This document shows, one piece after another, positions 1-6,230 of a stretch of DNA of 7,076 bases. A program made the translations under genes and the position numbers. The stretch comes from a bacterium (GTDB lineage: Bacteria > Patescibacteria > Paceibacteria > UBA9973). Below the pieces are notes generated by a model that saw only the letters and a list, made by a program, of their open reading frames with translations, ran no database searches and was not told the DNA's origin. The stretch's first letter is position 1, and each line of letters begins with the position of its first letter. The DNA lies in NCBI GenBank assembly GCA_021813235.1, contig JAKALG010000041.1, forward strand, positions 1-7,076, read 5' to 3'.

Positions 1-26
1 CAAAAGGACTGTGTAATTTAAAAATA

Positions 27-152
27 TTATTCTCCATAATAACCTTTCTCAAAAAAACGATCATAAGTCTTTATAATAATTGTATAAGAAAGAAAAGAAC
101 TTATTATCGTGAAAATAAGTATATATAAAAGTGATTTATTAACTGAATACAT
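27..152 (-). CDS. Putative 41-residue single-pass membrane microprotein
   Basis: This short reading frame starts at ATG (152-150), ends at TAA (29-27), and has an in-frame TAG upstream of the start. The product begins MYSVNKSLLYILIF, has one hydrophobic stretch of about 20 residues (about 8-27), and ends in a charged, aromatic tail (KTYDRFFEKGYYGE), as expected for a small N-in or N-out single-span peptide. A TGTTATAAT extended -10 box lies 9 nt before the ATG. A GGGAG lies 4 nt before the ATG, but it would be mostly upstream of the predicted RNA start. I do not recognise a family. It could be a chance frame in AT-rich DNA. The promoter placement and protein-like composition argue for a real gene, but only moderately. 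Confidence 0.42.
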   Translation of the reverse strand: MYSVNKSLLYILIFTIISSFLSYTIIIKTYDRFFEKGYYGE

Positions 153-161
153 AGTTCTCCC

Positions 162-170
162 ATTATAACA
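162..170 (-). promoter_or_regulatory. Extended -10 promoter for the 41-residue ORF
   Basis: On the minus strand the sequence reads TGTTATAAT, a consensus TATAAT (167-162) with the TG of an extended -10 box. No convincing -35 box is seen. The predicted transcription start is about 155, only 2-3 nt before the ATG at 152, so the mRNA would be almost leaderless. Confidence 0.4.
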
Positions 171-206
171 CTTCCATTGACTAATCTAGAGAAATTAGAA
201 AAAATC

Positions 207-235
207 TTGATTTTTCAGCATATTTGCTATATTAT
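207..235 (+). promoter_or_regulatory. Sigma70-type promoter of tRNA-Lys
   Basis: A -35 box TTGATT (207-212) and a -10 box TATTAT (230-235) are separated by 17 nt. An overlapping alternative -10 is TGC-TATATT (225-233). The predicted start at about 242 gives a 12-13 nt leader before the mature tRNA at 255. Confidence 0.5.
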
Positions 236-254
236 CACATATGTTGACTCGTTT

Positions 255-327
255 CCGCCCGTAGCTCAGCTGGTAGAGCAGATCCCTTTTAAGGATAAGG
301 TCCTCGGTTCGATCCCGAGCGGGCGGA
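255..327 (+). tRNA. tRNA-Lys (anticodon UUU)
   Basis: A complete 73-nt cloverleaf can be drawn by hand. The acceptor stem is 255-261 with 320-326 (7 bp). The D stem is 264-267 with 276-279. The anticodon loop 286-292 carries TTT at 288-290. There is a 5-nt variable loop. The T stem is 303-307 with 315-319 around TTCGATC. The discriminator is A327. The 3' CCA is not encoded (CAA follows), so a CCA-adding enzyme is needed. The top anticodon-stem pair (281 with 297) is a G-A mismatch; the other four pairs are canonical. The gene has its own promoter and is followed by a strong hairpin terminator. It should read both AAA and AAG lysine codons, AAA being abundant in this genome. Confidence 0.96.
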
Positions 328-333
328 CAATAA

Positions 334-366
334 AACAACCCAGCAACTATTTGTTGCTGGGTTTTC
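334..366. terminator. Bidirectional hairpin terminator between tRNA-Lys and the convergent minus-strand gene
   Basis: A perfect 11-bp stem, 337-347 (AACCCAGCAAC) with 353-363, encloses a 5-nt loop. On the plus strand it runs into TTTT, ending the tRNA transcript. On the minus strand it is followed by GTTTTATTG and lies 5 nt beyond the TAA of the 134-residue gene, ending that transcript as well. Confidence 0.88.
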
Positions 367-368
367 TC

Positions 369-773
369 TTAAAGACTTAAAAAGGATTTTATTTTTTCTT
401 CAAGGTTTTCATGCCCTCCAATATCAGAAGTAAAAAAATCACATTGTTCATCTTTTATTTTTTTATAATCTGATTTAAAAAGGAAAAAACCGGCTGAAAA
501 TTTTGATCTTACTACACCCGATTCATTTTGAGAAAAAAGTAAAGGATTATTTTTAACAACTATAAAAATCTCGTCGCTTGTTATATCTATGCAATTAGCC
601 AAACAACTAATTTCTTTATCCTTTTCTTCTTTTCTCCCCCAAATAAATTCCAAAAAATCCCTTAATATTTTTGGGGTTATTTTTAAATCCTTTTTATAAA
701 GAAGCATATAATAAAGAAGAATTGCCAATGGGAATCCTTCCACGCCTCTCATTTTTGGCAAAGAACTATACAT
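369..773 (-). CDS. Hypothetical protein of 134 residues, family not recognised
   Basis: This small soluble-looking protein has an N-terminal hydrophobic patch (about 14-26, FPLAILLYYMLLY) that is too short and mixed to call a signal peptide with confidence. A lysine-rich middle follows, then a beta-rich stretch (about 66-100, IFIVVKNNPLLF and FSAGFFLF), and an amphipathic C-terminal helix. No catalytic motif stands out; the cysteines at 57, 61 and 111 are not in a zinc pattern. The start is well supported: AAAAAGGAGG lies 6 nt before the ATG, the strongest ribosome binding site in the window. The gene also has its own TTGACT/TTTAAT promoter and ends at a terminator, so it is a credible gene even though its function is unknown. 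It may also be read through from holA, as no terminator is seen between them. Confidence 0.72.
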   Translation of the reverse strand: MYSSLPKMRGVEGFPLAILLYYMLLYKKDLKITPKILRDFLEFIWGRKEEKDKEISCLANCIDITSDEIFIVVKNNPLLFSQNESGVVRSKFSAGFFLFKSDYKKIKDEQCDFFTSDIGGHENLEEKIKSFLSL

Positions 774-780
774 TTTTAAC

Positions 781-828
781 CTCCTTTTTATTTAAAAGAA
801 TTAAAGCATTTATAAAAAAAGAAGTCAA
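781..828 (-). promoter_or_regulatory. Promoter and strong ribosome binding site of the 134-residue gene
   Basis: On the minus strand, TTGACT (828-823) is followed after exactly 17 nt by TTTAAT (805-800), with TGC just upstream as an extended -10 element. The predicted start is about 793. The roughly 20-nt leader carries AAAAAGGAGG (790-781), 6 nt before the ATG at 773. Confidence 0.6.
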
Positions 829-849
829 AAAATACGAAAATTATAAATT

Positions 850-1497
850 TTAAAAAGCTTCAAGTAGAAACTGCTCAAATACAATTTCAGCGTCTTTTCC
901 TTCTTTGCGTGCTTCGGGGAGAATATATGAAAGTTTAGTTGCAAAATTTTTTAATTCTTCTTCTTTAAATTTACTAAAATTCTTTCGAAGGAGCATATCT
1001 TTAGCTTTCCAAAACAAAACTCCGACTAATTCTTCCATCCCGACACCGACGTCTATTGCTTGCCTATAATGAATCCACAAATTTAACTTGTCTCTTTTTT
1101 CAAAATCATAAGCTAGTAAAAAATTGTCATATTTTTCTTTTTTCTCTTTTGGTAATTCAAAAACATTGAGTTCCGCTCTAGCTTTTTTAAAAGCATCCAA
1201 TACAGGTTTGTTTAATTTACCTTCTATAAAAACGAAATCATTCTCCGACTCTCCCATTAAACTCAATTTCTCTGAAACAAAATCTAGGGTCTCTTCCTTC
1301 TCAAAAATATTTGTAAAGACGACTACACATTTACTAAAAAATAATCCTGATCCAGAATAAAAGCTTTCCACTTCCATAGGAGAAAAATCATTTTTACCAA
1401 TAAAAAATGTCTCCGTGCCGACTGGTACAGATTTTATGAATTTCTCGTAAACTCTATGTTTGTTTTTAGTATCATCACCACAAAAAAGGTAAATCAT
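850..1497 (-). CDS. holA: DNA polymerase III delta-like clamp-loader subunit (short form)
   Basis: The 215-residue product resembles HolA, the delta subunit that opens the sliding clamp and loads it on primed DNA. The evidence is the N-terminus MIYLFCGDDTKNKHRVYEKF, typical of the delta N-terminal fold (a beta strand, then G-D/E-D, then a helix). Next comes a Rossmann-like alternation (FFSKCVVVFTNIFEKEE, NDFVFIEGKLNKPVLDAFKKA), followed by a helical second half with a lid/collar-like segment (MEELVGVLFWKAKDMLLRKNFSKF). It is much shorter than E. coli delta (343 residues); short versions are plausible in streamlined genomes. Delta naturally lacks a functional Walker A motif, and none is present. 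The start lies 1 nt after the stop of the methyltransferase gene (TAATATG) with no Shine-Dalgarno site, so translational coupling is likely. The assignment rests on pattern recognition only; a generic P-loop-like protein is the alternative. Confidence 0.6.
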   Translation of the reverse strand: MIYLFCGDDTKNKHRVYEKFIKSVPVGTETFFIGKNDFSPMEVESFYSGSGLFFSKCVVVFTNIFEKEETLDFVSEKLSLMGESENDFVFIEGKLNKPVLDAFKKARAELNVFELPKEKKEKYDNFLLAYDFEKRDKLNLWIHYRQAIDVGVGMEELVGVLFWKAKDMLLRKNFSKFKEEELKNFATKLSYILPEARKEGKDAEIVFEQFLLEAF

Positions 1498-1498
1498 A

Positions 1499-1987
1499 TT
1501 AGAGTTTGACTGATCTTTTGTATTCTAAATAAGGAGCCCCGTATTTTTCTCCGAGAATTTTCTCTTCTTTCTTTATAAAAACAAATTTAGTAATCAAAAA
1601 AGAAATTACGGAAAAAATAATTATAAATAAAGCATTGGCCATAATTCCAAAACCCAACATCAAAAAGAAAAGCCCATAATGCGTCGGACTTCTAGTATAG
1701 CGATAAGGTCCACGTAAAAATGTTTCTTTCGTCATATTTTCTTTTTGTAATTTAAGAGAGGATTTCTGTGCCCAGATTATCAATAATGTACCAAAAATTA
1801 GAAATATGGCACCGATAGAAGCCATAGTAACTTTCTCAAAAATTTTCATTGGAAACATAAAATCTAGAAAAAGTGCAATTAAAAAAGACAAGAAATAAAA
1901 GAGATAGGAATGTGCCAAAATTTGGTGTACCTTGTTTTTATGAGTGTTTTTTTCTTTTATTTGTTCCTCCAGACCTTCTTTTTCCAT
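1499..1987 (-). CDS. ICMT/PEMT-family integral membrane methyltransferase
   Basis: The 162-residue membrane protein matches the isoprenylcysteine carboxyl methyltransferase / phospholipid methyltransferase superfamily, which uses S-adenosylmethionine to methylate lipids or lipid-linked groups at the membrane. The key block is GPYRYTRSPTHYG (93-105), corresponding to the G-P-Y-R-x-x-R-[HN]-P-x-Y-x-G signature with serine in place of the usual His or Asn. The C-terminal EEKILGEKYGAPYLEYKRSV (141-160) is also family-typical; its Glu pair and the Y-x-x-Y segment help close the cofactor site. Hydrophobic segments lie at about 27-46, 54-72 and a double span at 104-136. A TTG at 2011 would add eight residues, but a TGGTATAAT promoter overlaps that stretch, so the ATG at 1987 is preferred. 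The substrate cannot be told from sequence; protein prenylation itself is unlikely in this kind of bacterium. Confidence 0.8.
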   Translation of the reverse strand: MEKEGLEEQIKEKNTHKNKVHQILAHSYLFYFLSFLIALFLDFMFPMKIFEKVTMASIGAIFLIFGTLLIIWAQKSSLKLQKENMTKETFLRGPYRYTRSPTHYGLFFLMLGFGIMANALFIIIFSVISFLITKFVFIKKEEKILGEKYGAPYLEYKRSVKL

Positions 1988-1993
1988 TGTTCT

Positions 1994-2002
1994 ATTATAC
2001 CA
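1994..2002 (-). promoter_or_regulatory. Extended -10 promoter of the methyltransferase-holA operon
   Basis: The minus strand reads TGGTATAAT, with the consensus hexamer at 1999-1994. A weak -35 (TTAAAT) lies 17 nt upstream, inside the last codons and stop of polA. The hexamer ends 6 nt before the ATG at 1987, which puts the transcription start at or next to the start codon. The mRNA would therefore be leaderless, and no Shine-Dalgarno site is visible. Confidence 0.55.
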
Positions 2003-2014
2003 CACAAACAAAGA

Positions 2015-4462
2015 CTATTTAACTTCCCCAAAGTTGTTCCCAAAGCCTGAATGTACCAATAAAGGAATGTCTGTTTTGTATTTTAAATATGACCTCTCTA
2101 GGACCGTTTGCATAGCATTTTCTATTATTTTTAAGGCCTCTTCTAAAACATTTTCTTCTACCTCATAAACCAGTTCGTCATGTATTTGGAGAACGAGATG
2201 TGCTTTGTCTAACAATTTTGCTTTTTTTAAATCCTCTTCGGCATATCTGATAGCAAGCTTTATTATGTCCGCAGTAGCAGTACCTTGGACAGGAGCATTG
2301 ATGGCTGTACGCTCTGCCATGTTTTTCAAAAACGGAATCCTGGAATTTATATTCGGGAAATACCTGCGTCTACCAAAAAGAGTTTCTGTATAAGTATTTT
2401 TCATCGCAAAAATTTTTACACTTTCTAAATAATCTCGCACGCCAGAAAATTGATTAAAATAATTGTCATAAAATTTTTGCGCTTCTTCTCGAGTGCCTCC
2501 TAAACTTTTACGTAAAGCTGAAACACCCATGCCGTAAATAATACCGAAGTTTATCACTTTCGCTTTGCGACGCATCTCTCTATCTACTTTATCTATTGGC
2601 ACACCAAAGACAAATGAAGCCACCCCCGCATGAATATCTTTGCCTTCACGGAAAATTGCTGTCATTTTCTTATCCCCTGAAAGCATTGCTGCCACCCGAA
2701 GCTCTATCTGACTGTAATCAAAAGCCACGAGCTTGCATCCTTTTCCCGCGATAAAACCATTTCTTATTTTTTTACCTAGCTCAGTTTTGATCGGTAGATT
2801 TTGTAAATTTGGATCTTGAGAAGAAAATCTTCCTGTGGTCGTGCCGTTTTGTAAAAATTTGGCGTGTAGACGTCCGTCTTCTGCCACCATTTTTGGAATC
2901 ACATCAACATAAGTAGAAAGTAATTTTTGTAATTCCCGATAAGAAAGAATTTCTTTTATAATCGGATTATCTTCTTCTAATTCTTCCAGGACAGAAACTT
3001 TTGTAGAGAAAGAACCGCTGGCATTTTTCTTTTTACTTGATTTCATCCCCATTTTCCCGAAAAGAACTCCCCCCATTTGCTTCGGAGAATTAATATTAAA
3101 TTCTGTTCCAGCCATTTTATATATTTTAGCAGTTAGTTTGTCTAGTTCATCATGATATTCTTTTGACAATTTTTCAAAATATCCTTTGTCTATAAGGATG
3201 CCCCACTCCTGCATCTCTTTGACTATTCCAATTATTGGTTTTTCTATCTCTTCATATACTTTTTCTAATCCTTTTTCTTTCAGCTTTTTAAAGATATATT
3301 CATAGGCTTTTTCAAAAGAATTAGTATTAGCAAAATGTAAAATATCATCCTGTGTGGGATTAGTTATATCTGAGTTTATAAGCCAGAGAGCAATCGCTAC
3401 TTCTTGAAACTTTTTTTCGTCCACCTTTAAGGAAAGCAAGCCAGTTTCCTGAGGGTTGTGCTCGGAGGAGTATTCGCTACGACCAGATAAATCTTGCCCT
3501 TCCAAGATAGAGTGCGAACGACGGAGAGCATTACCCTCGGGAAACTTTCCTGCAAAAAAATTTTTCGATCTTGCAAACAAGCTTCTAAACTCAAATAAAG
3601 AAAAAGTTGTCTCAATTTTTTTCAAATCTGCATTTTCCCAAAAAGTTTTTTCTGGCAATTTGAAATCTATTGGCGCATCCGTTCTAATCTTTGCTAAAGT
3701 CTTTGAAAACAAGGCTTCTTCTTCGTTATTTTTTATTAATTCCAGCACCCTAGGAGAAATTCCACTTTTTATAAAAGAGCTCTCATCTTTTTTTATCTTT
3801 TTATATATTTCTTCTATTGTTCCAAAATTTATAATTAAATTTGTAGCTGTTTTCTCCCCAATACCTTTGATCCCGATGATATTATCTGAGGGGTCACCGC
3901 GCAATCCTTTATAATCTGGTAAAAGTTTTGGCTTAAATCCAAATCTGTCTATTACTTTTTCTTCGTCATATAAAATAGTGTCATTAATTCCTTTCTTTAA
4001 AGTGTATACTTGTACTTTTTTATCATCTATTAATTGCATTGTATCCATATCCCCTGAAGCAATAATAATATTTATATTTTTATCTTTTTTTAATTCCTCG
4101 ACTATTGTGCCCAAAACATCATCTGCTTCAAAGCCCGGCGAATCATAAATGGGTACATTAAAGGCTTCAAAAATTTGTCTAGAATTTTTTAACTGTAAAA
4201 CGAGAGCGTCTTCTGTTTTGGCTCTGCCCGCTTTATATCCATCATATGCTTCATGTCTAAATGTTTTTTGAGGCAAGTCATAACAAGCCACTATATAATC
4301 AGGCTTTAAATCTGTAATGATTTTCATCAACATAGTGGAAAGCCCATAAAGTGCCCCTGTTGGTTCACCTTTGGACGACAAAAATTCTGGCAAGGCATGA
4401 TAAGCCCGATGTATTATCGCATGGGAGTCCAATAGCACTAATGTCTTTCTATCTTTAGCCAT
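2015..4462 (-). CDS. polA: DNA polymerase I (5'-nuclease plus polymerase, no active 3'-5' exonuclease)
   Basis: The 815-residue family A polymerase removes RNA primers and fills gaps in replication and repair. Residues 1-290 form the 5'-nuclease, with acidic metal ligands D12, D62, E112/D114/D115 (GFEADD), D138/D140 (SGDMD) and D190/D193 (RGDPSDN), followed by the helix-hairpin-helix GIKGIGEKTA (about 197-206). Residues 405-815 form the polymerase. Motif A is FDYSQIELR with catalytic D582. Motif B is RRKAKVINFGIIYG with K635, F639 and Y643; Phe at 639 predicts discrimination against dideoxynucleotides. Motif C is QIHDELVYE with D762. Only about 105 residues separate the two parts, against about 200 for a full proofreading domain, and no Asp-x-Glu exonuclease motif is seen, so it is Taq-like. 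Residues about 307-340 are encoded by a G+C-rich palindromic insert. A GTG at 4465 is an alternative start, but the promoter geometry favours ATG 4462. Confidence 0.97.
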   Translation of the reverse strand: MAKDRKTLVLLDSHAIIHRAYHALPEFLSSKGEPTGALYGLSTMLMKIITDLKPDYIVACYDLPQKTFRHEAYDGYKAGRAKTEDALVLQLKNSRQIFEAFNVPIYDSPGFEADDVLGTIVEELKKDKNINIIIASGDMDTMQLIDDKKVQVYTLKKGINDTILYDEEKVIDRFGFKPKLLPDYKGLRGDPSDNIIGIKGIGEKTATNLIINFGTIEEIYKKIKKDESSFIKSGISPRVLELIKNNEEEALFSKTLAKIRTDAPIDFKLPEKTFWENADLKKIETTFSLFEFRSLFARSKNFFAGKFPEGNALRRSHSILEGQDLSGRSEYSSEHNPQETGLLSLKVDEKKFQEVAIALWLINSDITNPTQDDILHFANTNSFEKAYEYIFKKLKEKGLEKVYEEIEKPIIGIVKEMQEWGILIDKGYFEKLSKEYHDELDKLTAKIYKMAGTEFNINSPKQMGGVLFGKMGMKSSKKKNASGSFSTKVSVLEELEEDNPIIKEILSYRELQKLLSTYVDVIPKMVAEDGRLHAKFLQNGTTTGRFSSQDPNLQNLPIKTELGKKIRNGFIAGKGCKLVAFDYSQIELRVAAMLSGDKKMTAIFREGKDIHAGVASFVFGVPIDKVDREMRRKAKVINFGIIYGMGVSALRKSLGGTREEAQKFYDNYFNQFSGVRDYLESVKIFAMKNTYTETLFGRRRYFPNINSRIPFLKNMAERTAINAPVQGTATADIIKLAIRYAEEDLKKAKLLDKAHLVLQIHDELVYEVEENVLEEALKIIENAMQTVLERSYLKYKTDIPLLVHSGFGNNFGEVK
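3444..3545. repeat. In-frame palindromic element inside polA (102 bp)
   Basis: The ends are 20-nt inverted arms, 3444-3463 (GTTTCCTGAGGGTTGTGCTC) and 3526-3545 (GAGCATTACCCTCGGGAAAC). They are complementary at 17 of 20 positions, and two of the other three are G-T pairs on the plus strand. Inside are further nested complements: 3473-3477 with 3514-3518 (TTCGC/GCGAA), then 3491-3496 with 3503-3508 (ATCTTG/CAAGAT) around a 6-nt loop. The element is 102 bp, exactly 34 codons. By hand count about 52% of 3447-3544 is G+C, well above its surroundings. It encodes a hydrophilic, disordered-looking linker (FPEGNALRRSHS... to ...SSEHNPQET) between the nuclease and polymerase parts. It looks like an insertion that kept the frame open. 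I cannot say whether other copies exist. Confidence 0.72.
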
Positions 4463-4469
4463 CACCTAG

Positions 4470-4478
4470 ATTATATCA
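4470..4478 (-). promoter_or_regulatory. Extended -10 promoter of polA
   Basis: The minus strand reads TGATATAAT, with the hexamer at 4475-4470. No good -35 is seen 16-18 nt upstream. The hexamer ends 7 nt before the ATG at 4462, so transcription should begin at or within 1-2 nt of that ATG. This makes the GTG at 4465 an unlikely start. A weak AGGTG before the ATG would lie largely outside the transcript. Confidence 0.55.
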
Positions 4479-4487
4479 TTTTTATAG

Positions 4488-4517
4488 TTGGTTATTCATA
4501 AGAAAATGTTGTATTAT
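4488..4517 (+). promoter_or_regulatory. Promoter of the gspE/pilB ATPase gene
   Basis: A TTGGTT -35 box (4488-4493) and a TATTAT -10 box (4512-4517) are separated by 18 nt. The predicted start at about 4524 leaves a 3-5 nt leader before ATG 4528, with no Shine-Dalgarno site. The promoter is back-to-back with that of polA in a 65-bp gap, so the two could influence each other. Confidence 0.5.
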
Positions 4518-4527
4518 TAAAAAGTAA

Positions 4528-6225
4528 ATGGCAACCTTTGATGAAGAAAAACAAAATAAACAACTGGATGAAATACGAAAACAGGAAGAGGAAGAGCTTG
4601 TGGCTGTACTCGCAGAATCAAAATATAAACTTCCTTATATTAATCTAGCTCAAGTAGGAGTAGACAATGAAGCCCTGCGAGCTATATCCGAAAAAGAAGC
4701 ACGCGATTTAAAAGTGGCACCTTTTAAACTTTTTGGAAAGAATATTTTTATAGGCATCCGTTCTCCAGGAGAAGAACTCATAGCAAAATTAAAGGATCAA
4801 ATAGAAAGAGAGGGATTAACTCCTACTTTTTACATGATTTCTCTTGCTTCTTTAGAAAAAGTCTGGGCTAGATACGTAGAACTTTCCCAAGCAGAAAGTT
4901 CAAAAATAGGAGGTTTGGATATTTCTATAGAAGTATTAAAAGAAATCGGAAAAGAAATAAAAACAATTAAAGATATAGAAAAACTAATAGAAGAAACAAA
5001 AGAAACAAATCCAATTCACAAAATTTCTCGTATGTTTGAAATAATTTTAGCGGGAGCAATCGCCATAAAAGCTTCCGACATACATATAGAACCAGAGAAA
5101 GAACAGGCTCGATTGCGATTTCGTTTAGATGGCGTACTCTACGACGTAATGTTTTTTGAAAATAATATTTACCATCTTCTTAACTCAAGAATTAAACTTC
5201 TTTCTGGAATGAAACTAACTTCCAAGACGGCTCAAGATGGACGTTTTAGTATTATGGAAGGAAATGAAGAATTAAGTATCCGTACTTCCCTAATACCTGG
5301 AGCCTATGGTGAAGCTATCGTTATGCGTATTCTTGATCCAAAATCTATCCGAGTAAAACTTGAAGATATTGGGATAGAGCCTTACTTGTTCTCTGTGATA
5401 GCAGAAGAAATAAAAAAGCCCAATGGTTTGATATTGGTCACAGGTCCGACAGGTTCCGGAAAAACAACGACTCTTTATGCATTTTTGCGAAAAATATATA
5501 CACCAGAAATAAATATCATAACCATTGAAGACCCAATAGAATACCACTTAGAAGGCATAACCCAAACTCAAACGAATGATGAAAAAGGCTATACATTTTT
5601 AGAAGGATTGCGTTCCGCTCTCCGTCAAGATCCAGACGTTATAATGGTCGGAGAAATACGTGATTCCGAAACTGCCAAAACGGCCATAGAATCAGCTTTG
5701 ACTGGACACATGGTCTTTTCTACCCTTCACACCAACAACGCAGCTGGAGTCATTCCTCGTTTGATAGACCTTGATGCTAATCCGAAAATCATGGTCTCTG
5801 CTTTGTCTCTTTCTATCGCTCAACGTTTAGTCCGCAAACTTTGTCCATTCTGTAAGAAAGAAAAAGCTGGAGAAGAAAAAGAAATGGCAACAATGAAACT
5901 AGTAATGGATAGTATAAAAGAAGAGGGCAAAAATTTGGCAAATTATAATATAAATCCTGATGCAGCGATAAAACTTTTTGCTCCTGTCGGTTGTGATAAA
6001 TGTAATATGACTGGATACAGCGGACGAATAGGTATCTTTGAAGCAATCAAAACAGATGAAGCAATAGAAAAAATAATGCCTCAAAATCCAAGTGAGCGTG
6101 AAATAAAAAAAGTTGCTCGAGCTCAAGGAATACTTTCCATGCGCCAAGATGGCATTGTAAAAATTCTAAATGGTATTACTTCTTTTGAAGAAGTGCAAAG
6201 CGTCGTTGATCTAAACGAGGAATAA
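4528..6225 (+). CDS. pilB: GspE/PilB-family secretion and pilus assembly ATPase
   Basis: The 565-residue hexameric ATPase sits at the cytoplasmic face of the membrane and powers extension of type IV pili or a type II secretion pseudopilus. After a charged coiled N-terminus (1-27), a T2SSE-N-like domain (about 33-120) precedes the N2 and catalytic domains. Visible motifs are Walker A GPTGSGKTT (306-314), the Asp box ITIEDPIEY (331-339), Walker B VIMVGEIRDSETA (371-383) and the His box GHMVFSTLHTN (393-403). A four-cysteine zinc site is formed by C439/C442 (CPFC) and C489/C492 (CDKC); it is typical of PilB and GspE and absent from the retraction ATPase PilT. No other pilus gene lies in the window, so its partners are unseen. 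The exact choice between pilB and gspE cannot be made from this protein alone; pilB is more likely in CPR bacteria, which commonly keep type IV pili. The spacing to ruvB and the structured gap argue against one operon. Confidence 0.93.
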   Translation: MATFDEEKQNKQLDEIRKQEEEELVAVLAESKYKLPYINLAQVGVDNEALRAISEKEARDLKVAPFKLFGKNIFIGIRSPGEELIAKLKDQIEREGLTPTFYMISLASLEKVWARYVELSQAESSKIGGLDISIEVLKEIGKEIKTIKDIEKLIEETKETNPIHKISRMFEIILAGAIAIKASDIHIEPEKEQARLRFRLDGVLYDVMFFENNIYHLLNSRIKLLSGMKLTSKTAQDGRFSIMEGNEELSIRTSLIPGAYGEAIVMRILDPKSIRVKLEDIGIEPYLFSVIAEEIKKPNGLILVTGPTGSGKTTTLYAFLRKIYTPEINIITIEDPIEYHLEGITQTQTNDEKGYTFLEGLRSALRQDPDVIMVGEIRDSETAKTAIESALTGHMVFSTLHTNNAAGVIPRLIDLDANPKIMVSALSLSIAQRLVRKLCPFCKKEKAGEEKEMATMKLVMDSIKEEGKNLANYNINPDAAIKLFAPVGCDKCNMTGYSGRIGIFEAIKTDEAIEKIMPQNPSEREIKKVARAQGILSMRQDGIVKILNGITSFEEVQSVVDLNEE

Positions 6226-6230
6226 AAACA

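Noticed and set aside
99..120. A 7-bp inverted repeat (ACTTATT/AATAAGT)
   Set aside because: It is short, A/T-only apart from the end pair, has no U run after it, and lies within the short coding frame; chance is likely.
177..380. A 67-codon plus-strand frame across the tRNA-Lys
   Set aside because: It runs through the tRNA and its terminator hairpin, so it is an accidental frame starting at TTG.
1988..2011. TTG start of the methyltransferase eight codons upstream
   Set aside because: The stretch is occupied by a TGGTATAAT promoter, and the extra residues do not look like the family.
3456..3914. A 152-codon plus-strand frame opposite polA
   Set aside because: It is antisense to well-conserved PolA motifs, has no promoter or ribosome site, and has low-complexity composition; it is a shadow of polA.
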